64,000 bases of DNA, from positions 7,084,545-7,148,544 of the forward strand of contig CM020620.1 in assembly GCA_009829735.1 (NCBI GenBank), written 5' to 3'. A program made the translations under genes and the position numbers. The DNA is from Pyropia yezoensis. Taxonomy: Eukaryota; Rhodophyta; Bangiophyceae; Bangiales; Bangiaceae. The notes below the pieces were generated by a model. It was not told the DNA's origin and did not search any database. It saw nothing but the letters and a program-made list of their open reading frames with translations. Positions 31,806 through 43,224 of the stretch are shown here, one piece after another. Within the stretch, counting starts at the first letter, position 1; every line of letters starts with the position of its first letter.

Positions 31806-32515
31806 AGGCCCGAGCTATGGGCCGTGCCAAGAAGAATGCACTTCACTCTTTTGGGCACAAAGCGGAGTGGGATGGAACTCCCCCCCTCCGTGTCTTTGAG
31901 TTTCGACGTCGTTTCACAAAAGCCTGTGACGACAATACCATAAGTGAAGGCATGGCTTTCTATATGCTACAGGAGTTTACCAAGGGCGTCCTACGGACAG
32001 AGCTCATGTCCGTCACGCCCAGTTCCTCAAGTGGAGGCGCTGGTGAGGTGACGTCCTACTTTGAGCTCGTCAACTGGTTGTTGAGAGCTACGGTGGATGA
32101 AGCCGCGTTGGCTTCTCAAGTCGAGGAGTTTACGCAAGCTCATCAAGCAGAGACTGAGGACGAGTTGTCCTTTGCGGAGCGAGTCCGTAAGCCCAATAAT
32201 CTTTGTGGCTTTCTTCATCCACAAGCTGTGGTGAAGAGTCGGTCTGTGGAGGGACTCCATTGGTCAGTCCGGATGGAGACCCGGGAGTCTAGTACTGCTC
32301 GGGCGACGCTAGCCGAGTTTGCTAGGTTCGCCTTCCGCAGAGGTGAGGCCTACAGCAAGTTGCGGGAGGAGCAACATCAGGAGCTTCAGGCCGTGTTGGC
32401 CAAGGAGCGAAAGGAGGCGCGTCAGGCCAGAGAGCTACGAGAGGCACGCCGAGTCCGCAAGGATAAGGTAGTAGCTGCCGTGGGAACTTCACAGGGTACC
32501 TCATCTAATTCTTAA
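31806..32515 (+). pseudogene. gag fragment of element A
   Basis: Corresponds to the capsid-like C-terminal half of the B gag. Ends at TAA 32513-32515 where B has CAA; after the stop the sequence still encodes the remaining gag tail with the zinc knuckle. The N-terminal half is missing by truncation. Confidence 0.85.
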
Positions 32516-32796
32516 GTCGGGAAGACTCCGCCGGGAACCGACCATCGGTGCTGGAACTGCAACGCCGATGGACACTGGGCATATGACTGCCCTATGTTGA
32601 GTAAACGCATTCAACAACTCGTTAAGAATGCGAGTAAGAAGTCGGCTACGAACGAAGTACGTTCGCGCCGCGAGGGTGGACCTCGACCGGTAGTGGCGGT
32701 GGCCACCCCCTCGGCGGAGGAGGCGGACACGTCGTCCTCGGACTCGTCGTCTTCCCCTTCGCCCTCGGATTCAGACGCCAAGTCGACGGGAACCGA

Positions 32797-33611
32797 GTGA
32801 CCGTTGGAGCTGGCCGTCCTAAGCTCATAACGGCAACCTTGGCCAAGTTGGCCAAGAGGACGAACCAACCCTGTCGGATACTCTGCCGACCTAAGGGAGT
32901 CCGCCCACCTCGGGTAGGACTCCCCAAGAACGTAAACCCACGTCGGGTCATCGCGGTGCTGACGGGTGAGAACTTCCAGGTGGCTGGCCGGGTGCAACTA
33001 GCCCCCGGCCGTGCCTGTTGTGCCCGTATCGTACTTGATACCGGTTCAGGAGCCTCTTTGATACGCAAGTCGCTGTTGCCCAAGAAGGTGACGCACAAAC
33101 GTTGGAGGTCCAAGGCCGACCATATGATCGACATCAATGGTGGGGTACTTCCCATTGTTGGCGCCGTAACCCTACCAACTAGGCCAGGGTCCCTTGAGGT
33201 CGTCGTGACCTATGGAGTAGTTGCTAACATGTCGGTACCCCTGCCTCTGGGTACCTTCTACGTTGTAACACAAGTGCCTTTGATTTGTGGACCCGAGTAT
33301 TGGGTCAAGCTGATCAATGGGGAGACCATCCCCATCCTTCATAAGGGAAAGTGTGTGGCTCCTGTGACAGTATCACAGTCGAAGCCTGTTTGTTCCGTGA
33401 GAGAAGGGTTTACAGCTACCCTGCGTTTAGCCCGTAAAGTCACGTTGCCTCCCAACTCGGTGGCACACGTTGACGTTGTAACTGATTTCTCGGGGAACGG
33501 GTTGGTGCACCCCCACCCCCGTCTAGCTCGTAAGCACCAAGTGCATGTTGCCCTTGGCCCGATGGACTCCACAGCCGGAGTCCCGTGGAAGGTCCAGGTG
33601 ATGAACCTCAG
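32797..33611 (+). pseudogene. pol (protease region) fragment of element A
   Basis: Retroviral-type aspartic protease segment with LDTGSGAS near the start. It is cut off at the junction with the LTR at 33615, so reverse transcriptase and integrase are absent. The codon that overlaps the gag stop in B as ATG is GTG here. Confidence 0.85.
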
Positions 33612-33614
33612 TTC

Positions 33615-34082
33615 TGTGGCAGTATTGACCCCCAGGTCGGGGGCCACACGTGCCATGCAAGGGGCGGCAGGCCACTAGCCTGACCCGTTCCTCCCCCTGC
33701 ATTTGGGGCCATATTCCCTAGGTTTGGGATAGTTAGCTTAGTAGTAAATCCAACTTGGATTTGAGGGTTTTCTGCATTTATCGTCTTGAATTTTCGTGTA
33801 GCCCGGTGGGCAGGTGCTGGGGTGGGAGATTCTGAGTGGCGAGATTCTGAGGGGACCCTGGGGGGATAAGGGGAGGGACAGCGGGGCTTGGCCTTGCTTC
33901 CCCGTCCAGACCAAGAAACTGTTGGACCACACACCATCTTCTTGTTTGTCCGTGGGGGGATTGCCCCACAACAGGGATAGAGTGTGTGCGACTTGCACTT
34001 CTTCCGGTTCCCCCGAAACGGGAGGCAGCCCTTGCGCACCGCCCCAACTTGGGTGTCGCGTGTAGGAGAGGTTTTTGCCACA
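33615..34082 (+). repeat. 5' LTR of element B
   Basis: 468 bp, begins TGTGGCAG and ends TTTGCCACA, the usual TG...CA with short inverted ends. Matches 42516-42981 throughout with scattered substitutions and small indels. Confidence 0.93.
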
Positions 34083-34084
34083 TT

Positions 34085-34102
34085 TGGTGGAGCAGCAGGG
34101 GA
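34085..34102 (+). other. candidate primer binding site of element B
   Basis: Two bases after the LTR the sequence reads TGGTGGAGCAGCAGGGGA. It starts with TGG as required to pair with a tRNA 3' CCA. It is not the initiator-Met type; the matching tRNA is not identified. Confidence 0.5.
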
Positions 34103-34201
34103 CAGAGGCAAACTTTACCTCCGGGTGCACCCGGGTGTAGGGGGCCCTCTGTCTCAGAGGAACGGTGGACTTGGACCGTGTCATACGGATCGTTAGCCAA
34201 C

Positions 34202-36148
34202 ATGGCCGGTTCGGACCCCCCGTCGTCTGGGGAGTACACGGGTGACGCACGTACTTCAGTGCCTGCGAATACCGGTGAGACACAGGTAGGTGTACCTGGG
34301 GTCGCAGAGGGACTAGAGGTCCCTCAAGCCAGCAGGGCTGGAAGTACGGGCGGGCAACAGGCCACCCAGACTCAGTCGGGAGTTCATTCGAGTGACACTT
34401 CTGATGTGGGTGTGCCGAAGTCTGGCCACCGCGTGGTATACTCAACGGGAACGTCCCAAGGTGAGAGGACTGTCCCCGCGGGCTCCACCCGGGTTGGAGC
34501 CAACTTTGGCATGGAGCCGTCACCAACTAGGCTTTCGGAGGACGGCGGACCTCCGTTGGTCGGCGATGGGCTCGCGCCCATGCCCCCGGTTGAGACCCCT
34601 GAGGATCGTGGTTACCCCTCAGGTGGACTCCCGGAGGCGGACCGAGACTCAACTGGAGTCGACAATCCACTCCTCGCGGAAACTGTCCGTCGGGAGGCGA
34701 CCAATGTGTTACGGCAGACTTTGCCAGACCTGGTGGTCACGATGACGAATACTCTTCTGAATCAGATTGTGGCGAGTTTGCCAGATGGCCTTAATGTCCA
34801 GACCGGATTGGGGCTTTCGAGCCCGCAGGCGCAGGGGGAATCCCTCCTCACGCCTATCTCGGGTCGCCCCGAACAGGGGGCGACCCCTGTGACTCCCAGC
34901 GAGGGAGCCACACCATTCTCGGTGGGGCGTACGCCCTTCGCGGGGGAGTTTCCCTCGGAAACGCCGGCGGCTACACCAAGCTCGCCGCGACAGACGACAG
35001 GCACTGCGGGTCAACTTACCCCAGTGCCTCAGCGGCTTTTCCCTCAACGTGAGGTGCCGCCCAAGGTCCAAGTTGCCAACCCGGTCTACCAAAGGATCTT
35101 TGACTGTGAGACCTACGCCCTCCACAACAAGTCGGTGGCGTACGGTCCTGTCCAGGCCCGAGCCATGGGCCGTGCCAAGAAGAATGCACTTCACTCTTTT
35201 GGGCACAAAGCGGAGTGGGATGGAACTCCCCCCCTCCGTGTCTTTGAGTTTCGACGTCGTTTCACAAAAGCCTGTGACGACAATACCATAAGTGAAGGCA
35301 TGGCTTTCTATATGCTACAGGAGTTTACGAAGGGCGACCTGCGGACAGAACTTATGTCCGTCACGCCCAGTTCCTCAAGTGGAGGCGCTGGTGAGGTGAC
35401 GTCCTACTTTGAGCTCGTCAACTGGTTGTTGAGAGCTACGGTGGATGAAGCCGCGTTGGCTTCTCAAGTCGAGGAGTTTACGCAAGCTCATCAAGCAGAG
35501 ACTGAGGACGAGCTGTCCTTTGCGGAGCGAGTCCGTAAGCTCAATAATCTTTGTGGCTTTCTTCATCCACAAGCTGTGGTGAAGAGTCGGTTTGTGGAGG
35601 GACTCCATTGGCCAGTCCGGATGGAGACCCGGGAGCATAACACTGCCCGGGCGACCCTGGCCGAGTTTGCTAGGTTCGCCTACCGCAGAGGTGAGGCCTA
35701 TCGCAAGTTGCGGGAGGAACAACGCCAGGAGCGTCAGGCCGAATTGGCCAAGGAACGCGAGGAGGCGCGCCAGGCCAGAGAGTTGCGAGAGGCACGCCGA
35801 ATTCGCAAGGAGAGGGTAGTAGCTGCCGTGGGAACTTCCCAGGGTACCTCTTCGGCTTCCCAAGTCGGGGAGACCCCTCCGGGAACTGACAATCGGTGTT
35901 GGAACTGCAACTCCGATGGACACTGGGCATATGATTGCCCCATGTTGAGTAAACGCATTCAACAACTTGTGAAGAATGCGAGTAAGAAGTCGGCTACGAA
36001 CGAAGTACGTTCGCGCCGCGAGGGTGGACCTCGACCGGTAGTGGCGGTGGCCACCCCCTCGGCGGAGGAGGCGGACACGTCGTCCTCGGACTCGTCGTCT
36101 TCCCCTTCGCCCTCGGATTCAGACGCCAAGTCGACGGGAACCGAATGA
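34202..36148 (+). CDS. gag of element B
   Basis: 648 aa from ATG 34202; the open frame extends upstream into the LTR but the first suitable ATG after the PBS is this one. The N-terminal 300 residues are Ser/Thr/Pro/Gly-rich and probably disordered. A helical capsid-like region begins near residue 310 (RIFDCETYALHNKSVAYGP, FEFRRRFTKACDD, LVNWLLRATVDE, DELSFAERVRKLNNLCGF). A basic coiled segment rich in Arg and Glu follows, then one CCHC zinc knuckle beginning Cys566 (CWNCNSDGHWAYDCP). A Ser/Asp tail ends at TGA 36146-36148, which overlaps the pol ATG as ATGA. The frame is intact, in contrast to pol. Confidence 0.88.
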   Translation: MAGSDPPSSGEYTGDARTSVPANTGETQVGVPGVAEGLEVPQASRAGSTGGQQATQTQSGVHSSDTSDVGVPKSGHRVVYSTGTSQGERTVPAGSTRVGANFGMEPSPTRLSEDGGPPLVGDGLAPMPPVETPEDRGYPSGGLPEADRDSTGVDNPLLAETVRREATNVLRQTLPDLVVTMTNTLLNQIVASLPDGLNVQTGLGLSSPQAQGESLLTPISGRPEQGATPVTPSEGATPFSVGRTPFAGEFPSETPAATPSSPRQTTGTAGQLTPVPQRLFPQREVPPKVQVANPVYQRIFDCETYALHNKSVAYGPVQARAMGRAKKNALHSFGHKAEWDGTPPLRVFEFRRRFTKACDDNTISEGMAFYMLQEFTKGDLRTELMSVTPSSSSGGAGEVTSYFELVNWLLRATVDEAALASQVEEFTQAHQAETEDELSFAERVRKLNNLCGFLHPQAVVKSRFVEGLHWPVRMETREHNTARATLAEFARFAYRRGEAYRKLREEQRQERQAELAKEREEARQARELREARRIRKERVVAAVGTSQGTSSASQVGETPPGTDNRCWNCNSDGHWAYDCPMLSKRIQQLVKNASKKSATNEVRSRREGGPRPVVAVATPSAEEADTSSSDSSSSPSPSDSDAKSTGTE

Positions 36149-39100
36149 CCGTTGGAGCTGGCCGTCCTAAGCTCATAACGGCAACCTTGGCCAAGTGGGT
36201 CAAGAGGACAAATCAACCCTGCCGGATACTGCGCCGACCTAAGGGAGTCCGCCCACCTCGGGTAGGACTCCCCAAGAACGTAAACCCACGTCGGGTCATC
36301 GCGGTGCTGACGGGTGAGAACTTCCAGGTGGCTGGCCGGGTGCAACTAGCCCCCGGCCGTGCCGGTTGCGCCCGTATCGTACTTGATACCGGGTCAGGAG
36401 CCTCCTCGATACACAAGACGCTATTACCAAAGGAGATGAAGCTCCAACGCTGGAAGTCGAAAGCTGACCATCTGATCGACATCAATGGTGGGGTACTGCC
36501 CATCGTTGGTGCTGTGACCCTACCAACTAGGTTGGGATCCCATGAGGTCGTCGTGACCTATGGAGTAGCTGAGAATATGTCGGTACCCCTGCTTCTGGGT
36601 ACCCCTTATGTTGTAACACAAGTGCCTTTGACTTGTGGCCCTGAGTATTGGGTCAAGTTGATGAATGGGGAGACCATCCCCATCTTTGGTAAGGGAACGT
36701 CTGTGGCTCCTGTGACAGTCTCACAGTCGAAGCCTGTTTGCTCTGTGAGGGAAGGGTTTACTGCTACCCTGCGTTTAGCCCGTAAAGTCACGTTGCCTCC
36801 CAGCTCGGTGGCGCACGTTGACGTTGTAACTGATTATACGGGGAACGGGTTGGTGCACCCTGACCCCCGTCTTGCTCGCATGCACCAAGTGCATGTTGCC
36901 CTTGGCCCGATGGACTCCAAAGCCGGGGTCCCATTGAGGATCCAGGATATGAACCTGAGCTCGTCGCCCAAGTACTTCAAGTCGGGAGCCAAGCTCGGCT
37001 ATATCGACCAACATGAGGGACCGGTAGTAGCGGTTACCCTCAATGCGGGCGCGAGTAGCGACCCGAAGTCCAGAAAGGAGAAGCACCAAGCCAAGTCGGC
37101 TGCCTCTCCTCGGCCCCATGTGAACATGGAGAGTGTTCCACCCAGGTTGAGGGTTCAAGTTGAATGCCTCTTGGACCAATATCACAAGTTGTGGGATGGT
37201 CAATTGGGACTCATGAGAGCCACCCAACACCGGATCGAGTTGAAACCCGGTGCACCCCCTATACGCCAACAACCGTATAGGGAAGGACCCCGTTCAAGGG
37301 CCCTCGTTAAGGAGCAAGTCGCTCGCATGGAGGCCCTCGATGTGATCGAGGCCAGCAACGCCGAGTGGGCGAGTCCGGTGGTTATTGTCCCCAAAGTTGA
37401 TGGGACCCCACGGTTCTGTATGGACTACCGTAAGCTCAACGAGAGCACGGTGAAGGACAGTTATCCCCTACCTAGGATGGACGACTGTCTGGACTCTCTG
37501 GGGGACGCAAACGAGTTCTCCACCCTAGACTGTAACGCGGGGTGTCAGCAAGTTCCCATTGCCCCGGAAGACAGGCATAAAACTACCTTTACCTGTCACT
37601 GTGGTACCTATCAGTGCAAGCGACTACCGTTTGGACTGTGCAACGCGCCGGCAACTTTCCAGCGCGCTATGGACATGATTCTGGCCGGAGTACGGTGGCA
37701 AATTTGTCTCGTGTACCTAGACGATATTATTGTGTTCTCCCGAAGTCCGGAGGAACACATTGGCCATCTTGGCCAGGTGTTCAAGCTACTTGCTGACGCC
37801 AGTGTATCACTGAAGGCGAGTAAGTGCCACCTCTTCACTCAGGAGGTGGAATACTTGGGACATGTTGTCCGTCCGGGGCGTCTCAACGTCAACGAGAAGA
37901 ACTTGAGGGCCATCCGTAAGGCTCAGTACCCCCGGACCCAGACCCAGATGAGGAGCTTCCTCTGGATGTGTAACGTGTACCGACGTTTCACCAAGGGCTT
38001 CGCCAAGGTGGCGAAGCCGTTGAATGCGCTAGTTAGCTCAACGCTACCGAAGCACCTGCCTCCCCCGAGTCGGGTGGAGCAGGACTCCTTTGAGACTCTT
38101 CGGGACCTTCTGCTGAAGCCCCCTATCTTGGCTATTCCCAGGTTGGGAGGCCACTACATCCTGGACGTGGACGCTAGCCACGACCAACTTGGGTGTGTGT
38201 TGCTTCAGCAGCAGCCGGACAACGAGTACTTGCCGGTGGGATACTTTAGTAAGGGGCTGAACTCGGCCGAGAAGAACTACGGAGTCACCGAGTTGGAAGG
38301 ACTCGCAGTGGTGTGGGCGGTGACGTCACTTCGTCACTACCTAGAGGGTGAGAAGTTCCTTATCCGCTGTGACCACCGCGCGTTGAAGTTCATCTTCAAG
38401 ACGGGTTGCACGAACACACGCCTCAACAGGTGGAGGGTGCGACTGGCACCCTTCAACTTTGATATTGAAAACCGACCTGGCAGGCAACATGCCCTTGCCG
38501 ACGGCCTTTCTCGGGTACCTACCGAGGGGCTGGACACTAACTCAGTCGATGAGGACATCCCCGTCCGGGGGGTAGTTACGCGCTCGGGTCAGACGTGGGA
38601 CCCTGAGACGCCAGGGAACAAGAAGTACTTGCCCCTATCGCTGGACGAGGTGGTGAAGGCCCAGGCCGAGGACCCCTTCTGCAAGTCGCAGAGGGATACG
38701 CTGGATATGGTGGCGGAGACGCGGTTCTTTGTCGGAGACGATGGCCTCCTCATGAGGAGGGGGGTAATCCAGGGGACCGAATAACTTGTCGTCACCGCAT
38801 CCCTCAAGGACAGAATTCTTGAGAGGGAGCATAACGCTCCTACAGGCGGACACCTGGGGTCTAGTAAACTCCACCAGACCCTAAGGACCAGGTACTACTG
38901 GCCGTCCATGGTGGTGGACATCGATAGTTGGGTGGCTGCCTGCACAAGTTGTGCGCAGAACCGTCTGATGGAACGGCGGCCTACTACGGCTATGCTACTG
39001 TTCCCGGCCAAGGAGCCTTTTGCCGCGTTGGCAATGGACATCCGTGGGCCCCTGCCAGTAACAGAGGATGGCAACCAGTACCTCCTGGTCATCGGCGATC

Positions 39101-40126
39101 GCTTCACGAAACTTACGCGAGCGATCCCACTAGCAGAGATCACGACCATGTCGATCGTGTCAGCCTTCCCAGATCATTAGTTTGCCGCGTATGGATGGCA
39201 TCCGGGACATCATATTGTCGGACAACGGACCGCAGATTGCGTCCGTACTGTTTCATGTAGTGCTGGATATGTTGGGTTTTCACTATGCCACCCCCTACCA
39301 CCCACAAGCTAATGAGCAGGTGCAGCGCTTCAACAAAACTATTGTTCGACAGCTGCGCCACTATGTGAGCGATCTCGTGAAAACTTGGGACCAATACATT
39401 TCTATTCTTACAACTGCCTACAATTCGCAGGTTCACTCATCTACCGGGGAAGTACCTCTCGTTTTTGTGACCCCACGTCGCGTGCGGTCTATTGCCGTAC
39501 GGCGGCCGCTTCCAACTAGGGAGGCCGATGGCAGTACACCTACTCCCACTGAGAGTAAGGCGGAGGTCGCCGCTAGGCTCGAGAAACTCATCCCTAAAGT
39601 CAGGGCTGAGATGGACCAAGTGCAAATGCGCTAGAAACGTACTTTTGACAAGAAGGTGCGTAATGCCAAGCACATCCCCGAACAGGGTGACTAGGTGCTG
39701 GCACACTCACATACCCCAACTGGGGGTAAGTTGGTGTTCCAAACGAAGGGGCCATACCAAGTCCTTCGTACGGATGGGCGACGATTTACCATCATAAGTG
39801 ACGATGGGGTCTGCACAGTAAACGGACAGGAAGTGGTAAAAGTTGCACCACCTCTGGCAGGCGATCCGGCTTGGGCGCGTGCGGTAAAAGCGTGGCGCCT
39901 GCCTTCGCTACCTGCGACCAAACAGGGCCCGCAGGAGTACGTGTTCGATAAGTTCAGCGACCACGGGTGGGATGAGGACACTAACGGCCTCATGTTGAGG
40001 GTGTGTTGGTTCGGCTATAAGGCCAAAGGTGATACGTGGAAGTACGCGGAGGATCTTCCTGCTGAGAAGGTCCGGGCGTGCTGCGCTTGGAATGATGTGG
40101 ACCCCAACTGCCCTGCCTCAATGTGA
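36145..40126 (+). pseudogene. pol of element B: protease, RT, RNase H, integrase, chromodomain; five lesions
   Basis: ATG 36145 overlaps the gag stop, suggesting termination-reinitiation. Visible: protease LDTGSGAS (Asp81); reverse transcriptase with FCMDYRKLNE, LPFGLCNAPATFQ and YLDD (from Tyr524); RNase H DVDASHDQLG; integrase zinc-binding region (HNAPTGGHLG, then CTSCAQNR); integrase core with DIRGPLP and LSDNGPQ; chromodomain-like end with WDEDTNGLMLRVCWFGYKA and DTWKYAEDLPAE. Lesions: TAA at 38782-38784 (CAA in D); TAG 39178-39180 (also in D); a 4 bp ATGG duplication about 39191-39198 shifting the frame; TAG 39632-39634 (also in D); TAG 39692-39694 (TGG in D). Confidence 0.9.
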
Positions 40127-40237
40127 GAGAAGGTCATGTGACGGTGCCAAGAGAGTGCTCCAAGTCGAAGTGGTACGCAGAGTGGCTCTTATCTACAGCC
40201 ATAACCCACAAACTCTCACATCCAAGGCAGCTGGCAA

Positions 40238-42139
40238 CTAGGCACGCATGCTAGACTCCCCAACACCACGACCCTCGCCCTCACGCGGAGGCGAGCGGCG
40301 AGACCCACGCCGATAACATTCTCCATTCGTTGGAGGGGGCGGTGGCTCCAAGTCGGAACCGTCGCGCCCCTCACGGTCGCGCAAGTGGCGATGACCGCGG
40401 CTACCCTTCTGCTTGGTCTTGCACGCAAGTTGGCGACGCAGAGGCCGGACAGACTCCGTCTCCGACGGGGTAGAGGACTCCGAGGCGGATTAAGACAACT
40501 CGTCTTCCGACACGTAGGGAGAGCGCCGCGAGTGACGGCGACGATGGCGAGGAGACGAGTATGCCCGGCTTGCTCGACGCGTGCCGCGCCCTAGTGGGGC
40601 CGACTGGGGCACCATGGACCCGATACGAGCCACCTCGGTCGTCATGAACCCCGCTACCGACTCGCACCTCGCGGTCGCCACAGCAGTGCGAACGCGCTCT
40701 TCAAGTTTAGGAGTCTCGGATACTTGGAGTGTTGCAGCCGACGCGGCCAACCAAGGAATGGTGCGCACCAACGTGGTGATCATCATATCGGAAGTCAAGG
40801 GCGCGGCCGGCAGTACCAACTTGGGGTAGACCGTGAGTAGGGTGGCCCCCAAATTGGGGGCTACCGGAGTGGATGTCTTAACAGCAACGCCTATCGGGAT
40901 GTCCTCGTGCGGCTGGAACGGGACGGGAGGAAGCGGAGGGGCTCGCCGAGTGGGCGGAGCCCGAGAGTAACTGCGATCCCTACTCGGGGCCCCCGCAGTG
41001 GGTTGAGTCATGTACTCGTCGTGGGAGGCCACGGCCACCACGATTGCCTTGTCCGGGGGAGGCGCAGTGAGGCGTTCCACCACCGGGGCATACGGGTAGT
41101 CGCCGATGCCCAACCCCTCCTTGAGTACCACGCGGCCGTCGTGAAGTTCACGGCCGACCCAGACGAACAAGCGAAGTGGGCTATCGTCCTTGGGCCCGCG
41201 GGAAGATCGGCGCCACTTGTGCTCGATGCTCTCCCACTCGATGAGCTTGTGGAGACGCAGCATCTCCACGAGTAGAGTGAGCTGTCCCGATGGGCACCCC
41301 TCAGCAACTAGCTGAGGGGTTAGCTGCTCCAAACCTTGGATAAGCCGGGGGGATAGATGCCAGAACATCCCCCGCCGCTTGACACAAGACACCCAGGTCG
41401 ACATGACCTCGAGGAGCCACTGGGTTGCCAACATGGCGAACACCAGGTGGTCCGGGCTAGCCGTGAACATGACAAAGCCGAAGTGGTCGATCAACCGTGG
41501 TAGTAGCGCCGGGAACCCATAGGGGACCTCGACTTGAGGCCACCACTTGGGCTTCTTGGGGTAGCATTGCTCCTTGATTGCAGGTGACTGCTGCGGAAAC
41601 TCGAGTTGAGACGAGGTCACCATGTAGAGACCTCGCCGGTAGTCCTTCTCAATCCGCACGTCGAAGTGATGACTGTGCGGATCGAAGTCGCGTAGGTACG
41701 GGGGGCGAGTTGCCACCACATCCGAAGTGAAGGTCGGCACGTCGCCGGTACCCGCGATAGTACCCCCGCGGGCCAACAAATTCTTGGCCCGCTGCACGTC
41801 TTCGACCTCTACATCATCCAGGAGGGCGAGCTGGTCCGTCTTGAAATCGGCAGGAAACCCGGCCCTACGAGGGAACTTCTCCCGTAGGCGGTCCTAGACG
41901 CGACTCATCGCTGTGCCAAGTCGGCCACAGCGAATAACCGTCAACTCCTCCTCGTACAGGGGCCAAGGGGGGTAGAACCACCTCCCCAAGGCCTCCCGTG
42001 GAACAAGCGGGCCTACCTCCGGGGGAGATCCCGCCGCCAGCCCAAAGCCGGGTGACGCGAGCATCCCATCCCCTGGAGCGACCCCGGAGCCCCTGCCGGA
42101 GGTCCCTGCGGGCGCCACATCGCAGGATGTACCCTCCAT
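40238..42139 (-). CDS. antisense ORF (aORF) of element B, unknown protein with RS-rich C-terminus
   Basis: 634 codons in one frame on the strand opposite gag-pol, from ATG 42139 to TAG 40238-40240, with only two nonsense codons (TAG 41894-41896, TGG in D; TAA 40490-40492, TAC in D). The frame stays open upstream of the ATG. The stop is 111 bp from the pol stop, tail-to-tail. Regions: an N-terminal block with REALGRWFYPPWPLYEE; a middle block with RPPYL, EKDYRRGLYMV, QVEVPYGFPALLPR and LATQWLLEVMSTWV; a Pro-rich linker; then a helix (MMITTLVRTIPWLAASA) and an Arg/Ser-rich tail (HRRRHSRRSP) typical of nuclear or RNA-binding proteins. Element D encodes a close homologue in the same place. No known domain recognised; not gag, pol or env by any motif I can see. 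Confidence 0.75.
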
Positions 42140-42502
42140 CCGTTCGTACAGGGAGTCAGTCTCCAACCCCTGGGTCACTATGGCTCTCCCCAAGTTAGGG
42201 AAGGACAGCTCGGCTGCAGCTGCACAAGACCCGCCTCGAGTTGAGGGGGACTAGGAACGCGGGGAGACGGGTGGCCTCCCCAGCGTGGAGTGGCCCAGGG
42301 TAATGTGAAGGGGATGTGTGGGTGGTGGTAAGCTGACCATGGTTGAGAGCAAGCTGCCAAGTGGGCAAGCTTGAGGAGAGGGGCGGTCGATGTGACCGCC
42401 TCCACGCCCGCGTGACGTACCGGGGGTCAGCGAGTCCCGCCCTCAACGCCGCGATATGCGTTTCTATAACCCCTCGCAGGGCCGACCGGGTCGGTCGGAA
42501 CT

Positions 42503-42515
42503 GAGGAGAGGGGAG
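42503..42515 (+). other. polypurine tract of element B
   Basis: GAGGAGAGGGGAG directly before the 3' LTR, the expected plus-strand primer. Confidence 0.85.
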
Positions 42516-42981
42516 TGTGGCAGTACTGACCCGCAGGTCGGGGGGCAACACGTGCCATGCAAGGGGCGGCAGGCCACTAGCCTGACCCGTTCCTGCCCCT
42601 GCATTTGGAGCCATATTCCCTAGGTTTGGGATAGTTAGCTTAGTAGTAAATCCAACTTGGATTTGAGGGTTTTCTGCATTTTATCGTCTTGAATTTTCGT
42701 GTGGCCCGGTGGGCCGGTGCTGGGGTGGGAGATTCCGAGTGGCGAGACTCTGAGGGGACCCTGGGGGGATAAGGGGAGGTACAGCGGGGCTTGGCCTTGC
42801 TTTCCCGTCCCGACGAAGAAACTGTTGGCCCACACACCATCTTCTTGTTTACTGGTGGGGGGATCGCCCCACAACAGGGACAGCGTGCGTGCGACTTGCA
42901 CTTCTTCCGGTCCCCCCGAAACGGGAGCCCTTGCGCACCGCCCCAACTTGGGTGCCGTGTGTGCGAGTTGTTTTCGCCACA
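42516..42981 (+). repeat. 3' LTR of element B
   Basis: 466 bp, starts TGTGGCAG, ends CGCCACA. Compared with the 5' LTR there are scattered substitutions and small indels, including a 4 bp loss near 42928. Confidence 0.93.
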
Positions 42982-43224
42982 ATGTGGAAGGCGCGTCTGG
43001 ACCCGGGAACGGGCAATTGACTCGGTGCCAATCGAGTGCCACCTCCCCTCCTGGCCATTCGCTCGGCAAATCGCTCCATTGACGCACGCCGGCGCTCTGA
43101 ACACTGCTTACTACCCTCCCACCCGACCACATTTCGGCAATCTGACCCGTCCGCCTACACCATAACGCCGGTCTCGGTGCACCCCCCCCCATCTTCATAC
43201 ACACAGCCGGCCCTCCGCCATGAC

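Larger units (their letters stand above)
31806..33611 (+). mobile_element. element A: internal fragment of a Ty3/gypsy element, B family
   Basis: Aligns base for base with 35159-36960 of element B with a few percent difference, covering the end of gag, the zinc knuckle and the protease part of pol. Neither LTR belongs to it: the left side joins unrelated DNA and the right side directly abuts the 5' LTR of element B at 33615. Confidence 0.92.
33615..42981 (+). mobile_element. element B: Ty3/gypsy retrotransposon with chromodomain and antisense ORF
   Basis: 9367 bp with both LTRs, primer binding site, gag, pol, an antisense reading frame and a polypurine tract. Pol order is protease, reverse transcriptase, RNase H, integrase, chromodomain-like tail, so a chromovirus-type Ty3/gypsy element. 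The 5 bp outside the LTRs differ (AGTTC at 33610-33614, ATGTG at 42982-42986), so no target duplication is visible. Five lesions in pol make it non-autonomous. The LTR pair differs by a few percent plus small indels, so the insertion is not recent. Confidence 0.93.
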
